From assembly GCA_026416815.1 (NCBI GenBank), contig JAOAEJ010000067.1:1-64000 (forward strand): 64,000 nucleotides of DNA. Direction: 5' to 3'. The notes under the pieces were generated by a model. That model was not told the origin of the DNA. It did no database searches and saw only the letters and a program-made list of their open reading frames with translations. The translations under genes were made by a program, and so were the position numbers. Shown in pieces: positions 25,722 to 35,426 of this stretch (position 1 is its first letter; each line of letters starts with the position of its first letter). Source of the stretch: Clostridia bacterium (GTDB lineage: Bacteria; Bacillota; Clostridia; Acetivibrionales; DSM-2933).

Positions 25722-27197
25722 ATGACAGCGAGAAAAGAAATAATGGAAACAGGATGGAACCTAGACAACAGCTATGCCCGCCTGCCGAAATCATTTTTTA
25801 CCATTCTCGACCCAACTCCTGTACGCTCACCGAAGTTAATTATCCTTAATGATTCCTTGGCTACATCCTTGGGATTGAACGCACAGGCGCTGCAAAGCGA
25901 TGACGGTGTAGCGGTATTTGCCGGCAACCAGATTCCCGAAGGTGCTTTGCCTCTTACTCAAGCTTATGCAGGGCATCAATTCGGGCATTTCACTATGTTA
26001 GGGGACGGTAGGGCTATTTTGCTTGGGGAACAGATTACTCCTAAAGGTGAGCGATTCGATATTCAGCTCAAGGGTTCGGGTAGGACGCCATACTCACGCC
26101 GGGGAGATGGTCGAGCGGCACTTGGACCGATGCTGCGCGAATACATCATCAGCGAAGCAATGTATGCCCTTGGTATTCCTACCACCCGCAGCCTGGCGGT
26201 AGTGACAACCGGTGAATCAGTATTCCGGGAAACCGAGCTACCCGGCGCAATTCTGACCCGCGTAGCTGCCAGTCACCTGCGCGTAGGTACCTTTGAATAT
26301 GCTTCGGAATGGCGAACTGGTGACGAGCTCCGTAAGCTGGCTGATTACACATTGCAAAGACATTTTCCGGAAGTTGGTGCTGATGAGAACCGCTATCTCT
26401 CCCTACTTCGGGAAGTAATCAAGCGTCAGGCCGTGCTGATTGCCAAATGGCAGCTGGTTGGTTTCATTCACGGTGTGATGAACACCGACAACATGGCCCT
26501 TAGTGGAGAAACCATTGATTATGGCCCCTGCGCCTTCATGAATGAATATGACCCGGCAACGGTATTCAGTTCTATTGACACTCAGGGCCGCTATGCTTAT
26601 GGCAATCAGCCGCATATTGCCGCGTGGAACCTCGCGAGATTTGCAGAAACACTATTGCCGCTGCTGCATGGCGACCAGACACAGGCTATCAAACTGGCCC
26701 AGGATGCAATTTCAGATTTTGACGAGCTATATCACCGTAATTGGATAGCGGGAATGAGAGCAAAACTGGGAATATTTAATGAAGAGCCGGAGGATGAATC
26801 CCTTATTAAAGACCTCCTCAGTATAATGCACAAGTATCGTGCAGACTACACCAATACCTTCCGTGCACTAACCTTTGATAAGCAGTCGGATATGACCCTG
26901 TTTGGTACCACTGAATTTGCTCAGTGGAATGAGCGGTGGCAGGCGAGACTGGGTAGGCAGCAGGAGTCAAAAGCCTCCTCACAGCAGTTAATGAGCAACA
27001 ACAATCCGGCACTAATCCCTCGCAACCACCGAGTAGAAGAGGCACTGGAAGCTGCGGTGAAGCAAGGGGACTACAGCGTGATGGAGCGGCTTCTGGATGT
27101 TCTTTCGAAGCCATACGCCCACTCTCCCGAACAGGATGATTACACCACGTTGCCTGCACCATCAACCTGTCGTTACCGGACCTTTTGCGGTACCTGA
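25722..27197 (+). CDS. selO: SelO family protein AMPylase (YdiU/UPF0061)
   Basis: A 491-residue SelO pseudokinase. Motifs include [11 protein letters not shown] at the start, [10 protein letters not shown], the nucleotide loop [36 protein letters not shown] active region (key: GSGRTPYSR and [13 protein letters not shown]), [10 protein letters not shown] and a C-terminal CRYRTFCGT. SelO transfers AMP to protein hydroxyl groups and is linked to redox homeostasis. ATG at 25722 has AAGGGG upstream. The coding sequence is visibly richer in G and C than its AT-rich surroundings, with Gram-negative-like codon choices (CGC, CTG, GCG), pointing to horizontal acquisition. Confidence 0.92.
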   Translation: MTARKEIMETGWNLDNSYARLPKSFFTILDPTPVRSPKLIILNDSLATSLGLNAQALQSDDGVAVFAGNQIPEGALPLTQAYAGHQFGHFTMLGDGRAILLGEQITPKGERFDIQLKGSGRTPYSRRGDGRAALGPMLREYIISEAMYALGIPTTRSLAVVTTGESVFRETELPGAILTRVAASHLRVGTFEYASEWRTGDELRKLADYTLQRHFPEVGADENRYLSLLREVIKRQAVLIAKWQLVGFIHGVMNTDNMALSGETIDYGPCAFMNEYDPATVFSSIDTQGRYAYGNQPHIAAWNLARFAETLLPLLHGDQTQAIKLAQDAISDFDELYHRNWIAGMRAKLGIFNEEPEDESLIKDLLSIMHKYRADYTNTFRALTFDKQSDMTLFGTTEFAQWNERWQARLGRQQESKASSQQLMSNNNPALIPRNHRVEEALEAAVKQGDYSVMERLLDVLSKPYAHSPEQDDYTTLPAPSTCRYRTFCGT

Positions 27198-27292
27198 TAT
27201 AGGGGCATTGAAACAACAGCAGCTGATATTAAGTTAAAATTAAAGTAGCTATTATGTGAAAAAGAGCATAATTGATCTTTTTAGTACCATAA

Positions 27293-27338
27293 AAGTGTAA
27301 GTGTTAACCATTTATAATGGCTTAAACATTTACACTTA
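27293..27338 (+). terminator. Hairpin terminator after selO
   Basis: Arms AAGTGTAAGTGTTAA and TTAAACATTTACACTT, followed by ATTTTTTC. The rest of the spacer to 27563 shows no ORF or repeat. Confidence 0.65.
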
Positions 27339-27563
27339 TTTTTTCTATTCCCTATAATTTGTTTTTCTTGTGTGATTAAGACGTATTGGTGAAGGCTGAC
27401 AAAACATCCTATTGTCATAAAATGGATACTAATGTAAAATAGTTTTATATTGGGTGTTATTTTTTAGGATACAAGTTGTTTAACCTGAGAGTACAGTTAG
27501 TGAGCAGTTGATATGCAGAGTATAGGGAAGCTGGTGCATGTTTATGTGGATGGCGGGGGTTGC

Positions 27564-29402
27564 ATGAGGGATAATAGAAAAGTTACTCAAATAGCCCTGT
27601 TTATAATTCTAACGGTTATCACATTAGTGTATTTTAAAGTAATTACAGATACAAATAATAAAAAGTTTTACACTGCCGAATTAGGTTATATAGACCTTTC
27701 AAATGAGGATATTAATAAAAATATTATTTTTTTATCCGGTGAATGGGAATTTTACCCTAAAGAATTTAAGTTAAGTGGCTTTGACAAACAATCCTATATA
27801 CAAGTACCCAAGCCTTGGAATGATTATTTATACAATGATTTAAATCTTGGACATTACAGTTATGGCACATACAGACTTAAAATCAAAGTTCCTCAAAAGG
27901 GATTATACTGTTTCAGGATTATCACTATATCCAGTGCATATAAATTTTTTGTAAACGGTAAAGAGCTATATGCAAATGGGCTTGTTGGCACATCTGCCAA
28001 AAATGAGGTTGCTTGCTGGAAGGAAGGAATCATACCTTTTTATACCGAATCGGAAGATGTAGAAATAGTTATACAAGTCTCCAACTTCCATTATTCCAGG
28101 GGAGGAATTACAAGAAGTATCATTCTGGGTGATCCCCAAGCAATAAACAATAGTGCTTCAGGGGATATAATCAAAAGTGGGATAATGATTGGTATATTTG
28201 CAGGTATTGGTTTTTATCTGTTACTTTTATACCGTATAAGGGAGAGAAAATATACATATTTGTACCTAGGCTTATTTTGTATCTCATCTGTAATTTTAGA
28301 GGCTGTTCTAAACTGTAACTTCATATACGGGTTATTTAATGATATTCCGTTTGACCTGATATCAAAATTGGAATTTTCAAGTTTTATATGTCAGCTTATA
28401 GCGTTACAATGGTTTATTAAGTCAACTTACCCAAAGGAATATAATGATTCTTGGTTCAGGTTGATTAATATTATAAACTTTATTTATTTAAGCTTATCTG
28501 TTTTAACTCCAAATGATATAGTCAACTATAACGATATTATTTATATATCTATATTGATTGCAAACTACATAATGGGAACGTTAATGCTAATAAAGTCATT
28601 TCTAAAAAAGAAAAAATATTCACTGTTATTGTTGGTCGGTAGTTTTATGATGGTTTTTACAACTATTATTGATGTTCTATATGTTTATACCAGGTTTACC
28701 CAAAATAATTATACGTTTGGAATCCTGTTTTTTTTAGTATGCCAAATATATGTTATATCAGAGGAGGTGATAGACGCTTTTGAGAGCTCCAGTGAAGCGA
28801 AAAATATGGAAATTGCTTATTTACAAGCACAGATTGCACCCCATTTCTTTTTCAACACACTAAATAACATATATTGTTTAATGGATGAGTCGTTACCTAA
28901 AGCGAAGAATTTAATTTTGAGTTTTTGTGATTTTCTTAGAGTAAAACATAAATTTGATTATCGTAAAAATATTTTTTATTCATTGAAAGAAGAAATTGAC
29001 TTAATAAAAGCATTTGTAGAAATAGAAAACGTAAGATGCAATGGATTCATTGACTTGATTATTGAGATAGAAGAAGAATATTTAACAACTTTAATTCCTC
29101 AGCTGATAATTCAGCCTATTATAGAAAACTCAATTAAGCATGGCCTAAAAACACGTCCAATAAAAATAACTGTAAGTGCAATAAGGAATATTAGCAGCCT
29201 AACTATAGCTGTATCGGATGACGGTGAGGGTATGGCAAAAAATATGACTGGTAAGGTGCTTGATGAAAAAAGATTTTCGTCTGGAGTAGGACTTAAAAAT
29301 GTTAACTATAGATTGATGAAATGTTTTAAGACCAAGTTGAACATTGTGAGTGAACTGTCCCAAGGAACAAAAGTATATTTTGAAATTCCGATGGAGGTGT
29401 AG
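27564..29402 (+). CDS. 7TMR-DISM-type sensor histidine kinase (LytS-like)
   Basis: About 612 residues. An N-terminal signal anchor is followed by an extracellular beta-rich domain (FLSGEWEFYPKEF, GHYSYGTYRLKIKVP), typical of 7TMR-DISM receptors that may bind carbohydrate, then about seven membrane helices (roughly residues 205-400) and a His_kinase domain: AQIAPHFFFNTLNNIYCLMD (phospho-acceptor His), with a HATPase carrying PIIENSIKHGLK and SGVGLKNVNYRL. ATG at 27564 is chosen over 27513 because GGGGG lies five bases upstream. It is followed after one base by a LytTR response regulator, its clear partner. Confidence 0.85.
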   Translation: MRDNRKVTQIALFIILTVITLVYFKVITDTNNKKFYTAELGYIDLSNEDINKNIIFLSGEWEFYPKEFKLSGFDKQSYIQVPKPWNDYLYNDLNLGHYSYGTYRLKIKVPQKGLYCFRIITISSAYKFFVNGKELYANGLVGTSAKNEVACWKEGIIPFYTESEDVEIVIQVSNFHYSRGGITRSIILGDPQAINNSASGDIIKSGIMIGIFAGIGFYLLLLYRIRERKYTYLYLGLFCISSVILEAVLNCNFIYGLFNDIPFDLISKLEFSSFICQLIALQWFIKSTYPKEYNDSWFRLINIINFIYLSLSVLTPNDIVNYNDIIYISILIANYIMGTLMLIKSFLKKKKYSLLLLVGSFMMVFTTIIDVLYVYTRFTQNNYTFGILFFLVCQIYVISEEVIDAFESSSEAKNMEIAYLQAQIAPHFFFNTLNNIYCLMDESLPKAKNLILSFCDFLRVKHKFDYRKNIFYSLKEEIDLIKAFVEIENVRCNGFIDLIIEIEEEYLTTLIPQLIIQPIIENSIKHGLKTRPIKITVSAIRNISSLTIAVSDDGEGMAKNMTGKVLDEKRFSSGVGLKNVNYRLMKCFKTKLNIVSELSQGTKVYFEIPMEV

Positions 29403-29403
29403 T

Positions 29404-30141
29404 GTGAAAGTCGTCGTTGTTGATAATGAAATTAATGCCCTTGACTATCTGGTAAAAATACTAAGTTCGTATGAAGATGTAGTTATTGAAAAAGCATTCG
29501 CAGACTCTGTTGAAGCCATGGTTTATCTTTTGAAAAATCCCTGTGAAATGCTTTTTTTGGATATCGAAATGCCAATTATCAACGGCATTTATTTAGCTGA
29601 ACAGATTATTAGTTTATATCCTCAAACAAAAATTTGTTTTGTAACTGCATATAATGATTTTGCAGTAAAAGCGTTTGAAATAAATGCTGTTGACTATATA
29701 TTAAAACCCTTCACCAAATCAAGAATATCCGATTGTATTAAAAAAATGGAAGGTTCAAAACCAAATGATTGTACTATAAATTCTCTAAGCAACAGTTTTA
29801 AGTATGAGCTAGAAATAATTTGCGGTTACAATGATGAAGAAGAAATAGTCCTCATAAATTACAATGAGATTATATACATCGGGATGGATGGCAGGAAGGT
29901 TCTTATACGTACAAAAAACAATAAATATGCAGGGAATAAGCCTCTAAATTTCTATGAAGAGAAGCTTAAAAAAAGTTCATTTTTCCGAGCCCATAAATCC
30001 TACATAGTCAATCTGCAAAAGATAGAGAAATTTTCCCCTAAAATTAGTTACAACTATGACTTGTATTTTAAAGATATACGTGATACTATCCCACTTAGCA
30101 GAAGTAAAGTGAAGGAATTAAAGGATTTTTTTGACTCATAA
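29404..30141 (+). CDS. LytTR family response regulator
   Basis: About 245 residues. The receiver domain (1-120) shows the acidic pair near VVDNE, the phosphorylated Asp in MLFLDIEMPI, and the Lys in YILKPF. The C-terminal LytTR DNA-binding domain (about 140-240) includes IIYIGMDGRKVLIRT, FFRAHKSYIVNL and PLSRSKVKEL. GTG start at 29404 with GGAGG six bases upstream inside the kinase 3' end. Forms a two-component system with the preceding kinase; the target may be the NlpC/P60-like gene 26 bases downstream. Confidence 0.9.
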   Translation: MKVVVVDNEINALDYLVKILSSYEDVVIEKAFADSVEAMVYLLKNPCEMLFLDIEMPIINGIYLAEQIISLYPQTKICFVTAYNDFAVKAFEINAVDYILKPFTKSRISDCIKKMEGSKPNDCTINSLSNSFKYELEIICGYNDEEEIVLINYNEIIYIGMDGRKVLIRTKNNKYAGNKPLNFYEEKLKKSSFFRAHKSYIVNLQKIEKFSPKISYNYDLYFKDIRDTIPLSRSKVKELKDFFDS

Positions 30142-30167
30142 ATTATTTGATTCAAGGAGGTAATATA

Positions 30168-31127
30168 ATGGATAGCATGGTAAAAATTGCGCAATTAAAG
30201 CAGGGAGATATTTTATTATTTTCCACTTATGATGACTGGGAATCAAAATTGATATCCTTAATTACAAATTCGTCGGTAAGTCATTCTGCTATGAGTTATT
30301 TTGACTATAACCAAATCGTAGAAGAGACTCCGCCCTGTGCACAGATTAATCCTATAAAAGATAGAATAGCTGGCAGAACAATTACGGTTATGCGGCTCAA
30401 TTCAAATGTTGGTGATATGACAAAAGTTCTTGACATAGCAAAGGATTGTGTTGATAAGCAAGAGCCCTATCCCGAGGTAAATTTAGCTTTAGTTGGAATT
30501 TACATATTATTTAAAAAATCAATGATAAGTGCTCCTCTCCAGAATTTGTTATGTACCTTGATGAAAATCGTCATTAATAAGCTAATAGAACTTATTGATT
30601 CAGGTATTTATAAGAATTCACATCCCATGGTGTGTTCACAGTTTGTATATCATTGCTATGAAAATGCCGGTGATAGCTATAAGCTTATTCTAAAGGATAA
30701 GGAGTATATAAATAGCTTGCTAAAAAGTGTAAGCCAATTTTTAGACGATAACATGATAGATATAAAGCCCAAGCTAATAAATAATTTTCATATGCAAAGC
30801 GAAGATAGCTCCTATAATTCCGTAGATTTACAAAAGTTATGTGAAGATATTTATAATGAATTAGCCAAAGAAGAAAGTAATAGTGACCATGTCTTGAGTG
30901 AAGAATTTGCAGTAACAATACACAAATTTTGTCTTGCTGTAAATAAATTTATCAGTGGGAAGGATACTGAAGCATCGCTGTTGCATAATGCTGAAAATTA
31001 TTTGGTTACTAGTCCTGTTATTTCTATGATTGCAATGGAAGAGGCTTTTGTAACTCCCAAAGATTTGCTGAGTAATTGTGTGAATTTATATAAAGTTGGT
31101 ATTTTGGACAACAACTCTACTATATGA
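30168..31127 (+). CDS. Permuted NlpC/P60 (YiiX-like) papain-fold protein
   Basis: About 319 residues. The N-terminal half matches circularly permuted NlpC/P60 hydrolases: QGDILLFSTYDDWESKLI, then the His in SSVSHSAMSYF (about residue 45), and later the Cys in HPMVCSQFVYHCYE (about residue 158). His before Cys is the permuted order. Family members cleave amide or ester bonds of lipids or peptides. The C-terminal 120 residues are helical without a known motif. AAGGAGG lies seven bases upstream. It directly follows the LytS/LytTR genes and is probably controlled by them. Confidence 0.72.
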   Translation: MDSMVKIAQLKQGDILLFSTYDDWESKLISLITNSSVSHSAMSYFDYNQIVEETPPCAQINPIKDRIAGRTITVMRLNSNVGDMTKVLDIAKDCVDKQEPYPEVNLALVGIYILFKKSMISAPLQNLLCTLMKIVINKLIELIDSGIYKNSHPMVCSQFVYHCYENAGDSYKLILKDKEYINSLLKSVSQFLDDNMIDIKPKLINNFHMQSEDSSYNSVDLQKLCEDIYNELAKEESNSDHVLSEEFAVTIHKFCLAVNKFISGKDTEASLLHNAENYLVTSPVISMIAMEEAFVTPKDLLSNCVNLYKVGILDNNSTI

Positions 31128-31144
31128 TTATCGAGGAAGTATGT

Positions 31145-31195
31145 TAAAGGCGAGTTGTAAGTTGCGATTTGCTCTATGAGAACAACCCGCCTTTA
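31145..31195. terminator. Bidirectional terminator
   Basis: Arms TAAAGGCGAGTTGT and ACAACCCGCCTTTA between the convergent genes ending at 31127 and 31242. Confidence 0.7.
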
Positions 31196-31241
31196 ATAGA
31201 TGTTATTTTTATAAAGAGTACGAATTTTGAATAGCACCCTA

Positions 31242-31826
31242 TTAATTTGCAGCAAGTTCCTTTTGACTTTCTAAAGCTGAGAAAAGACCTTTGAAGAAGT
31301 GGTATACTTCTGTTGCTTTGTTATAAAAGAAATCTTCAACAGCTTGAAGTGCTTTTTCTAGCAATTTTGATATTTGGTCTATCAGATTTGTTACAAATGA
31401 AGTAAGAGTATCTAATATAGTTCCTGTAAAAAAGTCTAAAATACTATTAGTGGCATGAACAATTAATGGTTTGGATTCAGGATGTAATTTTGCTTGGTGT
31501 TTCATTTTTTCCACCAGTTTATCAATTTTTTCATCAGATTCTGCCTTAGCTTTATCTCTGATTTCATTCATTTTTCTATCAAACTCATCATCATCACTAT
31601 CTTTGAGGTACTTATCTGTATTTTCTGTGATTTTCTTTTGTTGAGATTCATTAAACCCATTTATATCTGTTTGGAAATCATTTACTGCTACCTTTGTATC
31701 TTCCGGTAAGACATCATCTTTTATTTCCAATTTATAGGGAACAATAAACCGTCCTGATGAAGATTTATAATGGTCTCTCATATCATTCATTAATTTTTCA
31801 AAAACATCTTCTTTCATAATACTCAT
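31242..31826 (-). CDS. Uncharacterised helical protein
   Basis: A 194-residue protein with no recognised family. The first 75 residues are mixed and acidic; residues about 75-115 are a highly charged coiled coil (DSDDDEFDRKMNEIRDKAK); the C-terminal 80 residues contain amphipathic, hydrophobic helices (ILDFFTGTILDTLTSFVTNL) that could bind membrane. No signal peptide. GAGAGGG lies nine bases upstream of the ATG. It is convergent with the NlpC/P60-like gene and divergent from the ABC operon; nothing in the context gives a role. Confidence 0.7.
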   Translation of the reverse strand: MSIMKEDVFEKLMNDMRDHYKSSSGRFIVPYKLEIKDDVLPEDTKVAVNDFQTDINGFNESQQKKITENTDKYLKDSDDDEFDRKMNEIRDKAKAESDEKIDKLVEKMKHQAKLHPESKPLIVHATNSILDFFTGTILDTLTSFVTNLIDQISKLLEKALQAVEDFFYNKATEVYHFFKGLFSALESQKELAAN

Positions 31827-32206
31827 AATTCTTACCCTCTCTTTTTATAAATTATTTTGTCGGGCCCGACTTCTCTTAAATCATAGCATGATAGAGTTAT
31901 AAAATGTTAGATATTGTATAAGAGGCAAATATTCTGATTGAATGGTTGAAAAACTTGTTGGTATGAGTTTTAAATCCATACTTGTTGATACATAGTTGGA
32001 AATTGGCATTTACCCGCGTCAACATTTTGACTCTAAAGAACTACTGGTTAAATTTTTACCCCTATAATGCTTTTAACCACAATTTCATAAAAAGGGTACA
32101 TGTCCTCCAGTTTCATAATATGAGTTTGGATAAGCACACCATACATTAAAGCTATTAGCTGGCAAACCACCTCATTGTATTTGGCAGGCTTGATTTATGC
32201 GCGAAA
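31827..32206. other. Intergenic spacer with ABC operon promoter region
   Basis: AT-rich; GGGCCCG at 31862-31868 is the only GC-rich patch. No ORF with a ribosome site. The regulatory repeats of the ABC operon begin at its right end. Confidence 0.4.
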
Positions 32207-32235
32207 ATTTAAGGAAATCTTAAGGTTCTCTTAAG
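32207..32235 (+). promoter_or_regulatory. Three helically phased direct repeats (OmpR-type operator)
   Basis: ATTTAAG (32207), TCTTAAG (32218) and TCTTAAG (32229) start exactly 11 bases apart, the spacing at which OmpR-family response regulators bind as head-to-tail dimers. The site is about 50 bases upstream of the ABC ATPase start, where an activator would sit. The response regulator at 34718, in the same operon, is the obvious candidate protein, implying autoregulation. Confidence 0.65.
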
Positions 32236-32285
32236 CAAAGCGAAAGCTTATTGTAATACCATAATACTACAGGAGGTTGATAATA

Positions 32286-32990
32286 ATGCTTGAGTGTATA
32301 GATTTAGTCAAAAGGTATAAGGGCTACGATGCTGTGTCAGGATTGAGCTTTGCAGTGCATAAAGGGGAGGTTTTGGGCTTGCTAGGGCCAAACGGAGCGG
32401 GTAAAACCACGACCATAAAAATGATACTGGGATTAGCCACCGTAACCCGGGGAGAAGTCAGAATTACCAGTGGAGTACGAATTGGATATTCCCCCGAAAC
32501 CCCATACTTTCATCCCTTTCTCACAGGCTTTGAGGTTATGATCTTTTTTTCAAAGCTTCAGGGGATGGATAGAAAGACGAGGGTAAGGCAGATAGAGGAA
32601 ATTCTTGAGATGGTAGGGCTGCGGGAAGCTGGGGATAAAAAGGTGAAAGTCTATTCAAAGGGAATGCTGCAAAGGCTTGCGGTAGCTCAAGCACTGCTGG
32701 GAAAGCCGGATATTCTTATACTGGATGAACCTACATCGGGGCTTGATGCTCTAGGGAGGGTTGAAATGATAAGACTGATTAACCGCTTGAAAAGTGAAGG
32801 TAAGACTATAATTCTGAATTCTCATATATTAAGCGATGTACAAAAAGTGGCTGACAGGGCGGTAATAATCCAAAACGGAACTAAAGTAAAGGAAATAGAT
32901 TTTAGGGATGAGCATACAAGTAAAGACTTGGAAAGTACATTTATAGAAGTATTGGGAGGTGCAGTAGATGACAGCATTGATTATAAATAG
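32286..32990 (+). CDS. ABC transporter ATPase
   Basis: About 234 residues with a full ABC ATPase set: Walker A GPNGAGKTT (about residues 34-42), signature YSKGMLQRLAVAQAL, Walker B ILILDEPTSGLD and switch His in LNSHIL. It resembles single-domain ATPases of Bce/Nod-type exporters and of ABC-2 permeases. ATG at 32286 has AGGAGG nine bases upstream. Its 3' end overlaps the permease gene by 23 bases. Confidence 0.92.
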   Translation: MLECIDLVKRYKGYDAVSGLSFAVHKGEVLGLLGPNGAGKTTTIKMILGLATVTRGEVRITSGVRIGYSPETPYFHPFLTGFEVMIFFSKLQGMDRKTRVRQIEEILEMVGLREAGDKKVKVYSKGMLQRLAVAQALLGKPDILILDEPTSGLDALGRVEMIRLINRLKSEGKTIILNSHILSDVQKVADRAVIIQNGTKVKEIDFRDEHTSKDLESTFIEVLGGAVDDSIDYK

Positions 32991-33723
32991 TTTTAGAGAG
33001 AAGATAAGAAACAAGACGCTTTATGTAACAGCTATAGTAGGTATGCTGGTAATGCTCATGCTTACTTGCACGGGGGGGCTTGAGATAAACGGACAGAAAA
33101 TGATCAGCTTTAAGCAAATGGTACCTGTGGGAATAACGGTAATCAATCTTATCGGAAGTCTTCTTGCTGTTATGATATCTCTTAACACAATACCAAATGA
33201 ATTTGAGCGGAAGACTACTCATCTGGTTCTGGTGAGAGGAATAAGGCCATGGCAGTACATGTTTGCATTAACTGTAGGAAACATTATCACTTCAATTCTG
33301 TGTGTGCTTATACTATTTGCTTCCTTCGCAGGGTTTTGCATATTCTGGGGGCAAGTGGGGCTGATTCCAAGAGCATTGGCAAGTATTATCATGCTAAGCC
33401 TCAACACGGCTGTGATAAGTGCTATAGTGAGTCTTTTCAGCATTAAGCTTCCGGCGTTTATAAACGGTATACTGGGTATTCTCATTTACTTTATGGGAGT
33501 TTTCCACAACATGCTTACTGTAGCAGCCGGTGCGGCCGATGGAGCGGGAGGGGTGGTAGTAAGGGGAGTTATGCACATAATCCCCGACTTCATAGCGGTA
33601 CAAAATCAAGCCTCCAATTTTCTTGTAGGAAATCCTGTGGATATTTACCCTTTAGTGGTGCAGTTATTGTGTATATATTTTGTGTTGACCCTGACTTTTG
33701 TGACTTTCAGGAAAGAGGTGTAG
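32968..33723 (+). CDS. ABC-2 type transporter permease
   Basis: A 251-residue membrane protein with about six hydrophobic helices (around residues 15-37, 52-72, 97-122, 133-152, 160-180 and 222-247). It overlaps the ATPase gene and precedes a membrane-anchored HEXXH protein. GGAGGTG precedes the ATG inside the ATPase gene. The substrate is unknown; co-location with a two-component system suggests export of an envelope-active compound or response to one. Confidence 0.85.
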   Translation: MTALIINSFREKIRNKTLYVTAIVGMLVMLMLTCTGGLEINGQKMISFKQMVPVGITVINLIGSLLAVMISLNTIPNEFERKTTHLVLVRGIRPWQYMFALTVGNIITSILCVLILFASFAGFCIFWGQVGLIPRALASIIMLSLNTAVISAIVSLFSIKLPAFINGILGILIYFMGVFHNMLTVAAGAADGAGGVVVRGVMHIIPDFIAVQNQASNFLVGNPVDIYPLVVQLLCIYFVLTLTFVTFRKEV

Positions 33724-33726
33724 AGT

Positions 33727-34713
33727 ATGAAAGCGTTTAAAATTACCTATGGGTGTATAGGACTGCTGATAATATCACTGTGCCTGTATTTTGGGAGCAG
33801 AGGGCTGCCGGAAAAAAACAGGGAGCTGTATAATAGGGCATACAGTATTAGTAATGCTGTAGAGAGCAGAATATGGTCCGGATTCCACTTTAATCAGTAC
33901 CCTGTGGCTGTGAGGAAAAGAAGTACCGAGTATGTTCTTCAGGGGAGAAAAGAAACAAAAAGGGAGGCCGTCCTCCCGGTAACTGCAGCAACTGCCTATA
34001 AGATGAAGGACGGGATGAATATACTTATACCCTGCAAGGAGGATATGGACTCCTTGGGGCAGATGGCAGAAGGACTGTCGGGAAGCGGAGATGAGCTTTT
34101 TACAGCACAGTTTGCGCTAGATAAGGAGGCGATGCCGGATAACCGCTACATAGCGATTCTATATCATGAGGGACTACATGCATTGCAGTTGGACAACTAT
34201 TTTGAGCGAATGACTAATATACTTCCGAAGCATAAAGATGACATAGACTTTAATGGAATGCTAGGCGAAATAGACGGACAGACGGGAATTATGGACCTTT
34301 ACAAAAAGGAAACCAAAACGCTGTACGGGATTATAAAAAGTAAGGATAAAGCTGAATTTAAAACAGGGATAAAAGAATACCTTGCCATAAGAAGTGAGAG
34401 GGAGAAAGCTGTGAAATCAAGGCTAGGTGCTAAAAAAGCTGAAGACTTCATCAGATATGAAAATTTCTATGAGCTTATGGAAGGGACGGCAAGGTATATG
34501 GAAATAAGGATTGCCGAAATCCTCAAGGATGAAAAGTTGTACGATGAATACCTGGATAGCTTGCAGGAATCGGGGACTGGCAGGGAGAAATACTACAGAA
34601 GCGGAATGGGTATCTGCCTTGTACTGGATAAGCTGAGCAGTGAGTGGAAGGACGATATATTCAGCAGGGCTGTTCCGTTATCGGAGGTACTAAATAAGCT
34701 TGCAGAGGTGTAG
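33727..34713 (+). CDS. Membrane-anchored putative zinc metallopeptidase (HEXXH)
   Basis: A 328-residue protein with an N-terminal signal anchor (about residues 6-24) and an extracytoplasmic domain holding ILYHEGLHALQLDN (HEXXH, about residue 146-150) and a downstream ENFYELMEGTARYME whose Glu could be the third zinc ligand. I do not recognise a named family. It starts four bases after the permease stop and four bases before the response regulator start, so it belongs to the operon; it may mature or degrade a peptide handled by the ABC transporter. Confidence 0.65.
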   Translation: MKAFKITYGCIGLLIISLCLYFGSRGLPEKNRELYNRAYSISNAVESRIWSGFHFNQYPVAVRKRSTEYVLQGRKETKREAVLPVTAATAYKMKDGMNILIPCKEDMDSLGQMAEGLSGSGDELFTAQFALDKEAMPDNRYIAILYHEGLHALQLDNYFERMTNILPKHKDDIDFNGMLGEIDGQTGIMDLYKKETKTLYGIIKSKDKAEFKTGIKEYLAIRSEREKAVKSRLGAKKAEDFIRYENFYELMEGTARYMEIRIAEILKDEKLYDEYLDSLQESGTGREKYYRSGMGICLVLDKLSSEWKDDIFSRAVPLSEVLNKLAEV

Positions 34714-34717
34714 TAAG

Positions 34718-35422
34718 ATGGGTAATACAATTTTGATTGCCGATGATGAGAAGGAAATAGTGGAGCTTTTGAGCCTCTATCTTGTAAAGGATGGTCATAG
34801 GGTGATCGAGGCCTTTGACGGGCTTGAGGCATGGGATAAGATAAATAGTATGCATATAGATTTGGCTGTTATTGACGTAATGATGCCGGGGATAGACGGC
34901 TATAACCTGGTAAGAAAAATTCGAGAGAAACATAATACGCCTGTAATAATACTGTCCGCAAGAAGTGATGATAGCGATAAAATACTGGGATTGGGGCTTG
35001 GTGCCGATGACTACATGGCAAAGCCCTTTAATCCTCTTGAGGTGGTAGCGAGGGTACAGGCTCAGCTAAGGAGATTTTACACCTTTAATAGTACCTCAAA
35101 GAAAGAGCACAAGGCAGAGACTATTGAAATAGGCAGGCTCAAGCTGGATAAAACAAGCTGTGCTGTGTACAAGGACGGACAGGAAGTCCAGCTTACATCA
35201 ATAGAATACAAGGTTTTGGCTCTTTTAATGGAGCAGCCGGGCAGGGTGTATACAAAAAGCCAGATATTTGAGTACATCTGGGGTGAGTACTTTGATGGTG
35301 ACGATAATACCGTTATGGTTCACATAAGCAAAATACGAGACAAGATAGAGGATGACCCAAAGGAGCCCAAGTACCTCAAAACAATACGGGGACTTGGGTA
35401 CAGGTTTGAAAAGAAGGTGTAG
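34718..35422 (+). CDS. OmpR/PhoB-type response regulator
   Basis: About 234 residues. Receiver domain with ADDEKE acidic pair, phosphorylated Asp in AVIDVMMPG and Lys in MAKPF; C-terminal winged helix with LTSIEYKVLALLMEQPGRV and DNTVMVHISKIRDKIE, ending TIRGLGYRFEKKV. ATG at 34718 with AGAGGTG upstream. Partner of the histidine kinase that starts four bases downstream. The phased TCTTAAG repeats ahead of the operon are its likely target. Confidence 0.93.
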   Translation: MGNTILIADDEKEIVELLSLYLVKDGHRVIEAFDGLEAWDKINSMHIDLAVIDVMMPGIDGYNLVRKIREKHNTPVIILSARSDDSDKILGLGLGADDYMAKPFNPLEVVARVQAQLRRFYTFNSTSKKEHKAETIEIGRLKLDKTSCAVYKDGQEVQLTSIEYKVLALLMEQPGRVYTKSQIFEYIWGEYFDGDDNTVMVHISKIRDKIEDDPKEPKYLKTIRGLGYRFEKKV

Positions 35423-35426
35423 ACCT

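Noticed and set aside
26818..27216. A 132-codon minus-strand ORF inside selO
   Set aside because: Antisense shadow made possible by the higher GC content of selO.
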